Of a DNA stretch of 64,000 bases, positions 43,651 through 51,446 are shown piece by piece. The stretch comes from a candidate division WOR-1 bacterium RIFOXYB2_FULL_46_45. GTDB lineage: Bacteria; Margulisbacteria; WOR-1; XYC2-FULL-46-14. Where the stretch lies: contig MEUE01000003.1 of NCBI GenBank assembly GCA_001771585.1, forward strand, positions 1 through 64,000, in the 5' to 3' direction. Made by a program: the position numbers and the translations under genes. Numbering within the stretch: position 1 is the stretch's first letter; the number at the start of each line of letters is the position of its first letter. The notes below the pieces were generated by a model that saw only the letters and a list, made by a program, of their open reading frames with translations, did no database searches and was not told the DNA's origin.

Positions 43651-44717
43651 TGTCGTATCAGCCCCACGATCATTTTTGTTCCAAAAACCAGCTCTTTAAT
43701 CGACAGCCGCTCTTTGACCCCATGCAGGTCGTGCGCTCCCGCTCCCAGTATAATAGAAGGAATCCCGTATTTGTTAAACATATTCGCGTCCGACCCGCCC
43801 CCGGAAGGTTTTAGGGTATAGGGTTTGGATGCCAGACTAAAAATCTTATGTTTCGCCGGTATCTTAAACGATGGATACATATCAATAATTTTATACTTTA
43901 GCTTTGCCCTGTGTTTTTGGCATACGTTTTTGAAACAACCGACCATATGATCTAGTTGTTTTTTTAACTTTTGAGGATTATGACTGCGGGCTTCGCCTTT
44001 CACATAAACCTCTTCGGGAATAATATTGGTCGCCTTACCGCCGGAAATTATGCCTATATTCGCGGTCGTTTCAAAATCGATCCTCCCCTGTTTCATCTTC
44101 GCGATCGCTTCAGATGCAACTTTGATCGCATTAATCCCTTGTTCGGGATGAACGCCGGCATGGGCCGCCTTCCCTTTGATCCAAACCTCAATATTTTTTT
44201 GCGCCGGCGCGGCATTATGGATCGTTTCCGGCCCGCCGCCGTCAAAGACAAAACCGAAGTCGGCTTTAAGTTTCTTGCGATCAATATGTTTTGAGCCATA
44301 AAGTCCGGTCTCTTCTTGAACGGTAAAAACTACCAGTAAATTGCCATGAGGGATTTTTTCTTCTTTTATGATTTCTAATGCTTCGATAATCGCGACGACC
44401 CCCGCCTTATTATCCGCCCCCAGGATGGTTGTACCGTCGCTTTGGACCTTATCGCCTTTGATAATTGGCTTTATATTTTTTCCGGGAGTGACGGTATCGA
44501 TATGGGCGTTGAGCAGAATAGTCGGAGCATTTGCGGCTTCGCCTTTTATGTTTACGAAGATATTCCCAATCTTATCGCGGGTTGGAGTGAGACCGAGTTT
44601 CTTTAGGTCGGCAATCAGGCGCTTAGCGAATTGTTCTTCCTCTCCAGACTCGCTATCGATTTCTATGTATTCAATAAATCTTTTTATTAATTTTTGATTT
44701 GAAGATTTATTTGTCAT
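43632..44717 (-). CDS. M20-family peptidase (PepT-like)
   Basis: 361 residues. Zinc-peptidase residues are visible in LNAHIDTVTPG, ILGADNKAGVVAI and VQEETGLYGS, plus the dimerisation domain and the terminal GGGSDANMFN. Probably a cytoplasmic tripeptidase or aminopeptidase; a carboxypeptidase role cannot be excluded. Its first codons (ATGACAAAT) lie in the TTTGTCAT repeat shared with other genes. Confidence 0.85.
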   Translation of the reverse strand: MTNKSSNQKLIKRFIEYIEIDSESGEEEQFAKRLIADLKKLGLTPTRDKIGNIFVNIKGEAANAPTILLNAHIDTVTPGKNIKPIIKGDKVQSDGTTILGADNKAGVVAIIEALEIIKEEKIPHGNLLVVFTVQEETGLYGSKHIDRKKLKADFGFVFDGGGPETIHNAAPAQKNIEVWIKGKAAHAGVHPEQGINAIKVASEAIAKMKQGRIDFETTANIGIISGGKATNIIPEEVYVKGEARSHNPQKLKKQLDHMVGCFKNVCQKHRAKLKYKIIDMYPSFKIPAKHKIFSLASKPYTLKPSGGGSDANMFNKYGIPSIILGAGAHDLHGVKERLSIKELVFGTKMIVGLIRQCSKKQ

Positions 44718-44723
44718 TTGTCA

Positions 44724-45668
44724 TTACACAAAGTGTTGGAATCCTTTTTCAAAATTACTCCCTTTCGCGACAATTTCGCCAACTACTTTGCATTTTACTA
44801 TTTTTTGCAGCTTATTAACATTCCTTTTCGGCGCGGTGAAGACCAGTTCGTATTCTTCCCCGCCGTAAAGGGCGTGATCAAGGGTTGCCCCTTTGGCGAT
44901 TGGAATGTTTTTAAAATAAAGTTTCGCTCCGGCTTTTGACGCTCTGCATATTTCCGTAACCGACCGCGCCAATCCATCCGACGAATCGATCATTGCTGTA
45001 GCTAGCCTTGATTTAGCGATTTTTTGGCCTTCTTCAATTTTCGGATTTTGAAAATTAGAGTTTTGAGATTGTTTAGGATTTAGGGTTTTGGGTTTATATC
45101 CCAAAGCCGCCGGCCCTCCAAATTCTCCCGTCACCAAAACAGTATCTCCGATTCGAGCCCCGGCGCGCGTCAACAGATATCGCTTCTCAACTTCTCCAAG
45201 AAGCGTGATAGAAACCATAACCGCTTTAGGCGACGCGACGGTATCGCCTCCGACTATCTCTATATTATATTTCCTGGTGAGTTTGTTGAGTCCCTTTTGA
45301 AATTCCAGCAGTTTTTTTACTTTGATATTCTTAGAAACTCCAATCGTCACCACCGCGTGCATCGGGGTTCCTCCCATCGCCGCGATGTCCGATATATTCG
45401 CCAACATCGCCTTGTATCCCAATTCGTAGAAGGATGTGTGCTTTAGATCAAAGTGAACATCTTCTATTAATGTGTCTGTTGTTATTAGTAGATAATTTGA
45501 CATTTGACCTGCCTCGACTTGCGTCGGGCAAGGCGGGCATTTGTCATTTGTCATTCGCAAAGCGGCACAATCGTCCCCTATCCCCAAAACGGTATCCTTC
45601 CGCTTTGCTTTTTGCGCTTTTTTGATCAGTTCGATCAATCCGAATTCGCCAAGTTGGGAGAGTTTCAT
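44724..45668 (-). CDS. thiL: Thiamine-monophosphate kinase ThiL with two in-frame repeat insertions
   Basis: Phosphorylates thiamine monophosphate to the active diphosphate. 314 residues. Family blocks GIGDDCAAL, TTDTLIEDVHFD, ANISDIAAMGG, GGDTVAS and MIDSSDGLA are intact. Two extra stretches of about 20 residues interrupt it, one after GDDCAALR (MTNDKCPPCPTQVEAGQMSN) and one before the SDGLA block (KTLNPKQSQNSNFQNPK). Both are coded by short repeats and probably form surface loops. TATAAT at 45677-45682 ends 8 bases before the ATG. Confidence 0.92.
   Translation of the reverse strand: MKLSQLGEFGLIELIKKAQKAKRKDTVLGIGDDCAALRMTNDKCPPCPTQVEAGQMSNYLLITTDTLIEDVHFDLKHTSFYELGYKAMLANISDIAAMGGTPMHAVVTIGVSKNIKVKKLLEFQKGLNKLTRKYNIEIVGGDTVASPKAVMVSITLLGEVEKRYLLTRAGARIGDTVLVTGEFGGPAALGYKPKTLNPKQSQNSNFQNPKIEEGQKIAKSRLATAMIDSSDGLARSVTEICRASKAGAKLYFKNIPIAKGATLDHALYGGEEYELVFTAPKRNVNKLQKIVKCKVVGEIVAKGSNFEKGFQHFV
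45040..45098. repeat. Repeat insertion inside thiL (second)
   Basis: AT-rich iterations of GGATTT/TAGGGTTT/TTTTGA-type units, in frame, of the same style as the flgH 5' tract. Adds about 20 residues absent from normal ThiL. Confidence 0.55.
45495..45555. repeat. Repeat insertion inside thiL (first), imperfect palindrome
   Basis: TTTGACATTTGAC on one side and ATTTGTCATTTGTCATT on the other, enclosing a GC-rich centre (GCCTCGACTT...GGGCAAGGCG). The two arms are complementary, so the element can fold into a hairpin. In frame. Confidence 0.65.
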
Positions 45669-45697
45669 ATAAGGAAATTATAGCGCAGATTAACTAT

Positions 45698-46600
45698 CTA
45701 TGTCTCGAGGTTCATTAAGTATCTGAAATATTCGGGACTTTCACTTCTCAACATTGATCTTAAAAACCTGCTTCTTCTATCAAGCCTACCGTTAGTTGTA
45801 CCGCAAAGATTTTCACGAAGAAATCTTGGATCAACATCGTTAATTGAACTTAAAATACTTATTAAAAGGGCATTTCTTCTTCCGGCCGGAACAGACAAAA
45901 CATAACTTTGAGCTGGGCCACCAAATCCCAAACCTCCCCCTCCAACAATAGCTAACACAGAATCAATTCCAATCCCCAAACCAATTAAACCGAGTCCGGC
46001 TATAGAAAGCCCCACCCCTGCCAGTTTATAATTCCGAGCATCGCGAGAATAACGCAAATAAGTAGGTATTACTCCTCCATGAATTACTCCATAAGCCCTC
46101 CGAGATTGCTCTTTTGTTCTAACTTCTCCTGACACTGCCGGAGGAAAGGACCTATACACAGCCCCACCCCTTTTACGATATGAAAGCAATCCAAACAGAC
46201 GATTTTCGTCAAGATCAAGAAAGTCGGCATTATTGTTGAAGGAAAATTTTTCCTGTAACGTGATCAACTTTAACTGTCCATCAATCCAAACAGGTTCCAG
46301 AACTACACCCTTTGCCAAATCGAGTGAAGAGGCTAAGACCATTATTTTCTTAAGCCTTCTGATTGAGAATCCCAAATCAAGCTCACTCGAAAATAAACTT
46401 TTTCCAGGAATAGTTTTTGCTAATACCCGAGAGAGCAAACCTAATCTTTTGCAACCATTGTTGCTAAGATTATCCAAGGATATATTGGCCTCTGAGGAAA
46501 GAAGCCCTTCAAAATTTTTTCTAAAGCCGGGTACAATCCCCCCATCAACTGTTGGAGAATTGCTCCTCCATCCTCTAAAGATTCCAGCTATTGATGCCAT
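45698..46600 (-). CDS. Unknown accessory protein with a glycine-rich hydrophobic hairpin
   Basis: 301 residues from ATG 46600 (AGAGGAGAA 4-5 bases upstream); TTG 46654 is an alternative. No domain recognised. Residues about 193-226 are hydrophobic and glycine-rich (GLSIAGLGLIGLGIGIDSVL) and could insert in a membrane. It is a single-gene transcript with the TGAAATTT/CGATA promoter and about 70 bases of leader, inserted between thiL and the symporter operon. Membership in the accessory regulon is the only clue to function. Confidence 0.65.
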   Translation of the reverse strand: MASIAGIFRGWRSNSPTVDGGIVPGFRKNFEGLLSSEANISLDNLSNNGCKRLGLLSRVLAKTIPGKSLFSSELDLGFSIRRLKKIMVLASSLDLAKGVVLEPVWIDGQLKLITLQEKFSFNNNADFLDLDENRLFGLLSYRKRGGAVYRSFPPAVSGEVRTKEQSRRAYGVIHGGVIPTYLRYSRDARNYKLAGVGLSIAGLGLIGLGIGIDSVLAIVGGGGLGFGGPAQSYVLSVPAGRRNALLISILSSINDVDPRFLRENLCGTTNGRLDRRSRFLRSMLRSESPEYFRYLMNLET

Positions 46601-46674
46601 TCTTTCTCCTCTTTTGGGAATTTCCTTTGCTCTGGTATTCTGATTATCTGGCAATCTGATACTCTTTCTATATA

Positions 46675-46703
46675 TATATCGTTAAAATGAAAGGGAAATT
46701 TCA
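46675..46703 (-). promoter_or_regulatory. Accessory-regulon promoter (orphan 45698-46600)
   Basis: Minus strand TGAAATTT (46696-46703), 13 bases, ACGATATA (46675-46682), followed by TATATAGAA as in the copies at 57001 and 62045. Confidence 0.7.
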
Positions 46704-46710
46704 GAAAATT

Positions 46711-46818
46711 TTACAATTCTTCTTCTTTCTCAATTAATACGCGGTAGAAACAAAAGGAGATCATGCCGATTATTATCAGCCATGAAATTGACATAAAGAT
46801 CCAGCCGTATAAATTCAT
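46711..46818 (-). CDS. Small subunit of NSS methionine/alanine transporter (MetS-like)
   Basis: 35 residues: short N-terminus, one membrane helix (SISWLIIIGMISFCFYRVL) and an acidic tail (EKEEEL). Its ATG overlaps the symporter stop as ATGA. In corynebacteria MetP, an NSS transporter, needs the small MetS protein for activity, and such mini-genes commonly follow bacterial NSS genes. Position, size and topology support the call; sequence identity over so short a protein is weak. Confidence 0.75.
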   Translation of the reverse strand: MNLYGWIFMSISWLIIIGMISFCFYRVLIEKEEEL

Positions 46819-48335
46819 TCCACCTCTCCCAACGATTTCTTATAGTACCAGGCTTTGCGTACAAAGTAGGCGATACCCAAAAACAAAAGAACCAAGCCAA
46901 TTCTGGTTGCAATAACATAGGGCTTCCCGGCATCTGAAACTCCTTTCATTAATATGGTCGGCCAGGCCTGCTGTATAAACCAAAAACCTAGAATAAAAAA
47001 CAAGAATAACGGCGTAACATACTTCATTATAAATTTATAAAACCTGGGAATATTTAATTCGGCTCCGCGGTGCATCTCTTCCCAAGCCCGATCCATGCCA
47101 AAGACCCAGACAAAGAGAACAACCTCAATCGTCGCAAAAAGGACCAGGCAGAAAGTACCGCCCCAAAAATCGAGCTCATCCACCACCCCCTGCCCCAAGA
47201 AAAAAATCGGGAACTGGCAGAGGATAAAAGTTATCACTAAAAGCCGCTTTACTGCGGTTTTGCGGTCAAGGTTAAACTCATCCCGAACAAAGGCGACCGC
47301 CGGCTCCATCAAGGAAACAGAAGAAGTTATGCCGGCTAAAAATAAGAGCGAAAACCATAAGAAAGAAAAAATCTGGCCAAATGGGATCTGGCCAAAGATA
47401 AATGGCATGGTTACAAAACCGAGGTTAAAAGAACCGCTGGCAGCTGCCGCCTGCGCCCCCGCAACTCCAAGAAAAGCGAACGCGGCGGGGATCACGATCG
47501 ATCCGCCTAAAATAACCTCGGCAAATTCGTTGGTTGACGCGGCAGTAGCTCCGGACAAAACAATATCGTCGCCATGCGAGAGATAGCTGGCATAAGTTAA
47601 GATCGCGCCGATCCCGACTGATAAAGTAAAAAAGATCTGCCCCGCCGCCGCCATCCAAACTTTGGCATCGGCCAACACCGCGAAATTAGGATTCCATAAA
47701 AATCCCAACCCGTCCAAAATACTCGGACCAAGGGTTAAAACCCTGATTGCGATTATTACAGCAAACGCGAAAAGAAGGGGCATAGCAATATTGCAGAGCT
47801 TCTCTATCCCACCTTTAATGCCCTTAAAAATAACTAAAAAATTGATCGCAAAAGTTATTAAGAAAAAGACATAAGCGGTCCAAACATTGCTTTGCGGAGC
47901 CAAGCCCTGATAAGCGGACAAAAAACCTTTCATCGATTCGGCGGTGGTCAGGCTTAAAAGTTTTCCGGTAAGGGCAAAAAAGGCATAGCCCAAGAGCCAC
48001 GATTCTATATATGTATAGTATACAAAGATAACCAGCGGGCCAAAGATACCGATAACTCCCAAATATTTCATCAGGCGGTTTTTGGAAAGGCGGGTAAAAA
48101 TAAAAGGGGCACTGCCATGGCCGAAGAGCCCGCCGTGCCGGCCGATCGCCCATTCGATCCACATTAAGGGAATTCCAAGAAGAAGAAAAGAGATAAAATA
48201 AGGGATCATGAAGGCCCCGCCGCCATTTTGCGCCGCCTGAACCGGAAATCTTAAGAAATTACCGAGCCCAACGGCCGAACCGGCCACCGCCATTATAATC
48301 CCAAGTTTGGTCCCCCACTTTTCACGCTGGGTCAT
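46815..48335 (-). CDS. Sodium-dependent NSS-family symporter (SLC6/MetP type)
   Basis: 506 residues, about 12 membrane helices. N-terminal signature KLGIIMAVAGSAVGLGNFLR with the sodium-site residues; later AVAGSGGA-type unwound helices (GIGAILTYASYLS). Takes up amino acids, by analogy methionine or alanine, with sodium. TATAAT at 48344-48349 ends 8 bases before the ATG. Paired with the MetS-like small subunit. Confidence 0.93.
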   Translation of the reverse strand: MTQREKWGTKLGIIMAVAGSAVGLGNFLRFPVQAAQNGGGAFMIPYFISFLLLGIPLMWIEWAIGRHGGLFGHGSAPFIFTRLSKNRLMKYLGVIGIFGPLVIFVYYTYIESWLLGYAFFALTGKLLSLTTAESMKGFLSAYQGLAPQSNVWTAYVFFLITFAINFLVIFKGIKGGIEKLCNIAMPLLFAFAVIIAIRVLTLGPSILDGLGFLWNPNFAVLADAKVWMAAAGQIFFTLSVGIGAILTYASYLSHGDDIVLSGATAASTNEFAEVILGGSIVIPAAFAFLGVAGAQAAAASGSFNLGFVTMPFIFGQIPFGQIFSFLWFSLLFLAGITSSVSLMEPAVAFVRDEFNLDRKTAVKRLLVITFILCQFPIFFLGQGVVDELDFWGGTFCLVLFATIEVVLFVWVFGMDRAWEEMHRGAELNIPRFYKFIMKYVTPLFLFFILGFWFIQQAWPTILMKGVSDAGKPYVIATRIGLVLLFLGIAYFVRKAWYYKKSLGEVE

Positions 48336-48357
48336 AATTGTGGATTATATCATAGCC

Positions 48358-48373
48358 CGCGCAGAATTTGCCG
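48358..48373 (-). repeat. 16-base copy of the thiC 3' coding end
   Basis: CGCGCAGAATTTGCCG is identical to 51479-51494 inside thiC (coding C-GKFCA, the iron-sulfur cysteine motif). It lies just beyond the end of the AAA ATPase gene, next to the symporter promoter. A longer, diverged copy lies at 50355-50402. Confidence 0.55.
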
Positions 48374-48380
48374 TAAACTA

Positions 48381-50291
48381 TCAGCGGGAAAATCCGATCG
48401 TTTTTTCTGATTCTTCTTTTTTTCCTCTTGATTCTTTAAACTTGATTATTATATCAAGTAAATATGCCCCATCTATAGGTGGCTGCTCTTCTCCTGTTTC
48501 TATCTGTTTAATCGCTTTTGAAAAAGTAGCATTCCTTATGACCTCTGCCAGGTCGGCACCGGAAAAACCGTCTGTTTTAGACAAAATCTCCTCTGTTAAC
48601 CATCCTTCAACAAAAAGCGATTTTTTTACATCCGGCCTTTTTTGCCTCGCCTCTGCATGTATCATCAGTATCTGTCTTCTTCCGTCTATGTCCGGATTAG
48701 GAACTTCAATATGCACATCAAATCGCCCTGGGCGCTTTACCGCATCGTCAAGAGCTTCAAGCCGGTTGGTGGTTGCTATGGCAACAACATCTTTAAGTTT
48801 ATCAAAACCATCAAGCCCCTTCAAAAGGGCGGTTTGTGTCCGGCTGGTTTCATCGTGAATATCATCACGTGACACTGCGACCGAATCAATTTCATCAAAG
48901 AAAAGGATAATAACCTTCCCGGGATGTTCTTCTTGCAATTTTTTTGCCTTTTCAAAAACATCTGACATAAATTGTTCGCCTAATCCATACCATTTGTGGC
49001 CGGTTATTCGGTTTAAATGAATCAGGCAGAATATAGCGCCGGCCTCGGATGCAATTGCCTGGCCCAACAGGGTTTTTCCGTTTCCCGGAGGGCCAAAAAG
49101 CAAAATACCCTTCGGAGCATCAGTACCCCAAGCTTCAAGCTGGCTTCTTCCCTTTATTGCTTTAGCCAGATCCTTTGCGGCATTCAATGCTTCCGCCGCA
49201 CCGCCCACATCATCAAATCTAATGCCAATTTCTTGCCTGACTTCAAAAACCTTTTCAAACTCTTCATCGTCCGCCGGTTCTACCCCTTGGGTTTTCTTGC
49301 CAGACTGGGCAGAAGGGGAAGGAGGAATATCTCTTTGGACGTCTGCGCCTGAGGAAGGATGACTGGACACCCTTTTGGCAGCATTAAGTAAAACCCTGTA
49401 ATCATCCGCCCAACCTATTAATAATGCGGAGATAAAACTGTTAAGATAATTTTCTACCCCCTTAAGATGCGCTCCTACTCTGTCCCTGTCCAAAGCAAAA
49501 TCGGGAATTTCAAGATTAATCCTGATTACGCCATCTTCTCCCCTGAACACCCGAACATAACCATAGGTCGATTGCTCAGGCAGAGTCAGTTTAAAAACCA
49601 GTTGTTCATGCTCAGGAATATCAATTTTAAAACCTTTTTTTGATAAAGCGGCTTTTAGTTCTGACAGTGCTTCCGGCAAGTTCTGACCAAGACCGGAATT
49701 TACCAAGCCAATATTTACGGACCAGGCATATGTACTATTGGGCCCTTGTTCAAGGCGGACCTCAACACCCTGTAATGGGGATGAAAACAAAAAATCATCG
49801 GACCCAAAAACAAGTTTATATCCCTGGCCTTGCAACAAGCCGTCTGTAACCATATTGACATCTCTTGGAGGAAACAAAATTTCGGCTCCGGAAAAAGAAG
49901 GCTCCGATCTTCCCTGCCGCTCTATTTCTTTTAATATTCTTTGAGATTCTTCGCTGCCAAGAAAGTAAGCAGCCTTACTTTGCGGATCAATCCTGACAAC
50001 TACGCCTGCCTCCCCCAGGACCGCAGAAAAGAACTCTTCCATTTCACGCTGCTCTCGCAACAATTCTCTAAGATTATCAATAGTTGTACCTTGATCCAAA
50101 ATCAGTTTTGCCCTTGCGTCCGCAAAAAATTTGTGTCTATCAAGCCCGTAGAAGCTTAATATACCCAATAAACGCATGGTGGGCCTATACATTGGTATGG
50201 CTCTTAATCGTGTAAGCGCCGAATTTAATCTACCGGCATCTGTTCGAAGGTCTGAAAGAGAAATCTTTCCAAAAGCTGCTGTCGTTTTCAT
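48381..50291 (-). CDS. Cdc48/proteasome-ATPase-like AAA protein with novel N-terminal half
   Basis: 636 residues. The C-terminal half is a single AAA module of the FtsH/Cdc48/PAN class: FDDVGGAAEAL, Walker A GPPGNGKT (400-407), Walker B ILFFDEID (462-469), sensor N509 and arginine fingers in KRPGRFD (519-525). The N-terminal 340 residues are unrecognised and predicted soluble; no protease domain or membrane helix follows. It probably unfolds or remodels proteins. Single-gene transcript with the accessory-regulon promoter, lying between two copies of the thiC tail. Confidence 0.85.
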   Translation of the reverse strand: MKTTAAFGKISLSDLRTDAGRLNSALTRLRAIPMYRPTMRLLGILSFYGLDRHKFFADARAKLILDQGTTIDNLRELLREQREMEEFFSAVLGEAGVVVRIDPQSKAAYFLGSEESQRILKEIERQGRSEPSFSGAEILFPPRDVNMVTDGLLQGQGYKLVFGSDDFLFSSPLQGVEVRLEQGPNSTYAWSVNIGLVNSGLGQNLPEALSELKAALSKKGFKIDIPEHEQLVFKLTLPEQSTYGYVRVFRGEDGVIRINLEIPDFALDRDRVGAHLKGVENYLNSFISALLIGWADDYRVLLNAAKRVSSHPSSGADVQRDIPPSPSAQSGKKTQGVEPADDEEFEKVFEVRQEIGIRFDDVGGAAEALNAAKDLAKAIKGRSQLEAWGTDAPKGILLFGPPGNGKTLLGQAIASEAGAIFCLIHLNRITGHKWYGLGEQFMSDVFEKAKKLQEEHPGKVIILFFDEIDSVAVSRDDIHDETSRTQTALLKGLDGFDKLKDVVAIATTNRLEALDDAVKRPGRFDVHIEVPNPDIDGRRQILMIHAEARQKRPDVKKSLFVEGWLTEEILSKTDGFSGADLAEVIRNATFSKAIKQIETGEEQPPIDGAYLLDIIIKFKESRGKKEESEKTIGFSR

Positions 50292-50309
50292 GATAAATTT
50301 TCCTGCTAT

Positions 50310-50338
50310 TTTATCGTCTAGTCATTTAAAAAATTTCA
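50310..50338 (-). promoter_or_regulatory. Accessory-regulon promoter (AAA ATPase)
   Basis: Minus strand TGAAATTT (50331-50338), 13 bases, ACGATAAA (50310-50317). Best match to the regulon pattern. Confidence 0.75.
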
Positions 50339-50354
50339 CGTTATTTTAGAAGTT

Positions 50355-50402
50355 TTATTTTCTCAACGCTTCTGTAGAAACTTTCATCGCGCGGAATTTG
50401 CC
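50355..50402 (-). pseudogene. Displaced 3' end of a thiC gene
   Basis: Minus strand reads GKFRAMKVSTEALRK then TAA, against GKFCAMKVSSEALRNH at the end of intact thiC. It includes its own stop codon, so it is a genuine gene tail. The stop codon of fic (50384-50386) falls within it in another frame. It marks the boundary between the fic and AAA cassettes. Confidence 0.75.
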
Positions 50403-51409
50403 AGCCCGTACCTGGTTGCCTTGCTCTCTCCCTCTTTCACAACTAATTTAGCGGAAATCAGAGGAGTGATCAGCTGGTTTACGCGGGCGCGGGTGACTTT
50501 CAAAATTTTTTGCAGTTCCGCCACCTTTAGATGCCGATGGTCCCGCAAAATCCGCAAAAGCTCCTCCTGGCGGGAAGATAAGCTAATATCGGTCTTTGAA
50601 GATATGTGCAGACCTTCGATTCTCTTCTTAACATCCTTTAATGTATTCAAAACCCCCTCCGCCACATATTCAATCCAGCAGGATAAATTATCATCCAATT
50701 CCCTGGCCTGCTGTAACTTTAAATAATACATCCTGCGATTCCCGGCAAAGAATTCATCCAGGCTAAAGATATGCTGATTGTCAAAGCCATGGCGGTAAAG
50801 GACCCAGGTTGAAAGGGCGCGGGACAACCTGCCGTTGCCGTCCGAAAAAGGGTGAATTGATACCAGGCGATGGTGCGCGATGGCACAGATTAAAATCGGA
50901 TGCAGCTTTTGGGTTTCCACCAAATTAAGCCACTTAATCAATTCTCCAACCAACCTTGGAGTTTCATTTGGGTTGGGAGGAGTATAAATTCTTATCCCTT
51001 TCTCGTCAATAACATAATTTTGTTTTTGTTTGTATTTTCCACACTTATCTTCGGAAAGCAACCCTAACGATAAAATTTTGTGTAAATTAAGAAGATTTTT
51101 TTCGTTGATTTTGAGCCTGGTATTTTTTTTAATCCAAACTACCGCTTTTAGATAGTTTATAACTTCTTTTTCGTGATCGATATGGGCGCCAACTTTTTCT
51201 CCCCGGGCAACCGCCTTCACTTGATGAAGAGTCAACGGATTCCCCTCAATGGCGGTTGAAGAATGGGCGGCCCTGGAATGAGCTTCTTTTTGCAAGGCCG
51301 GCAGCCACGACACCTTAACGGTTGCCGCCCCAATCCACGCGCGCAGAGCGCTGATCTCATCAATTAAATTCAAAAGATGCGGGGTTATGCGATAAATTGG
51401 CTTATACAC
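50384..51409 (-). CDS. Fic-family protein (class II, self-inhibited) with winged helix
   Basis: 341 residues. Fic core HPFSDGNGRLSR begins at H186, the motif that transfers AMP (or another nucleotide group) to target hydroxyls. The inhibitory helix motif STAIEGN is at 51-57, before the core, as in class II Fic proteins, so it is self-restrained. A C-terminal winged helix (QEELLRILRDHRHLKVAEL) suggests DNA binding. GTG start 51409, 8 bases after a TATAAT. The last codons use the displaced thiC tail, so this end may be recently acquired. Confidence 0.92.
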   Translation of the reverse strand: MYKPIYRITPHLLNLIDEISALRAWIGAATVKVSWLPALQKEAHSRAAHSSTAIEGNPLTLHQVKAVARGEKVGAHIDHEKEVINYLKAVVWIKKNTRLKINEKNLLNLHKILSLGLLSEDKCGKYKQKQNYVIDEKGIRIYTPPNPNETPRLVGELIKWLNLVETQKLHPILICAIAHHRLVSIHPFSDGNGRLSRALSTWVLYRHGFDNQHIFSLDEFFAGNRRMYYLKLQQARELDDNLSCWIEYVAEGVLNTLKDVKKRIEGLHISSKTDISLSSRQEELLRILRDHRHLKVAELQKILKVTRARVNQLITPLISAKLVVKEGESKATRYGLANSAR

Positions 51410-51417
51410 AATAACCT

Positions 51418-51446
51418 ATTATAGCATTGCGTCAAGTTTGCGTCAA
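51418..51446 (-). promoter_or_regulatory. Sigma-70 promoter of fic, overlapping the thiC stop
   Basis: Minus strand TTGACG (51441-51446), 17 bases, TATAAT (51418-51423). The TGA in the -35 box is the thiC stop codon. Unlike the neighbouring accessory genes, fic has a household-type promoter. Confidence 0.75.
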
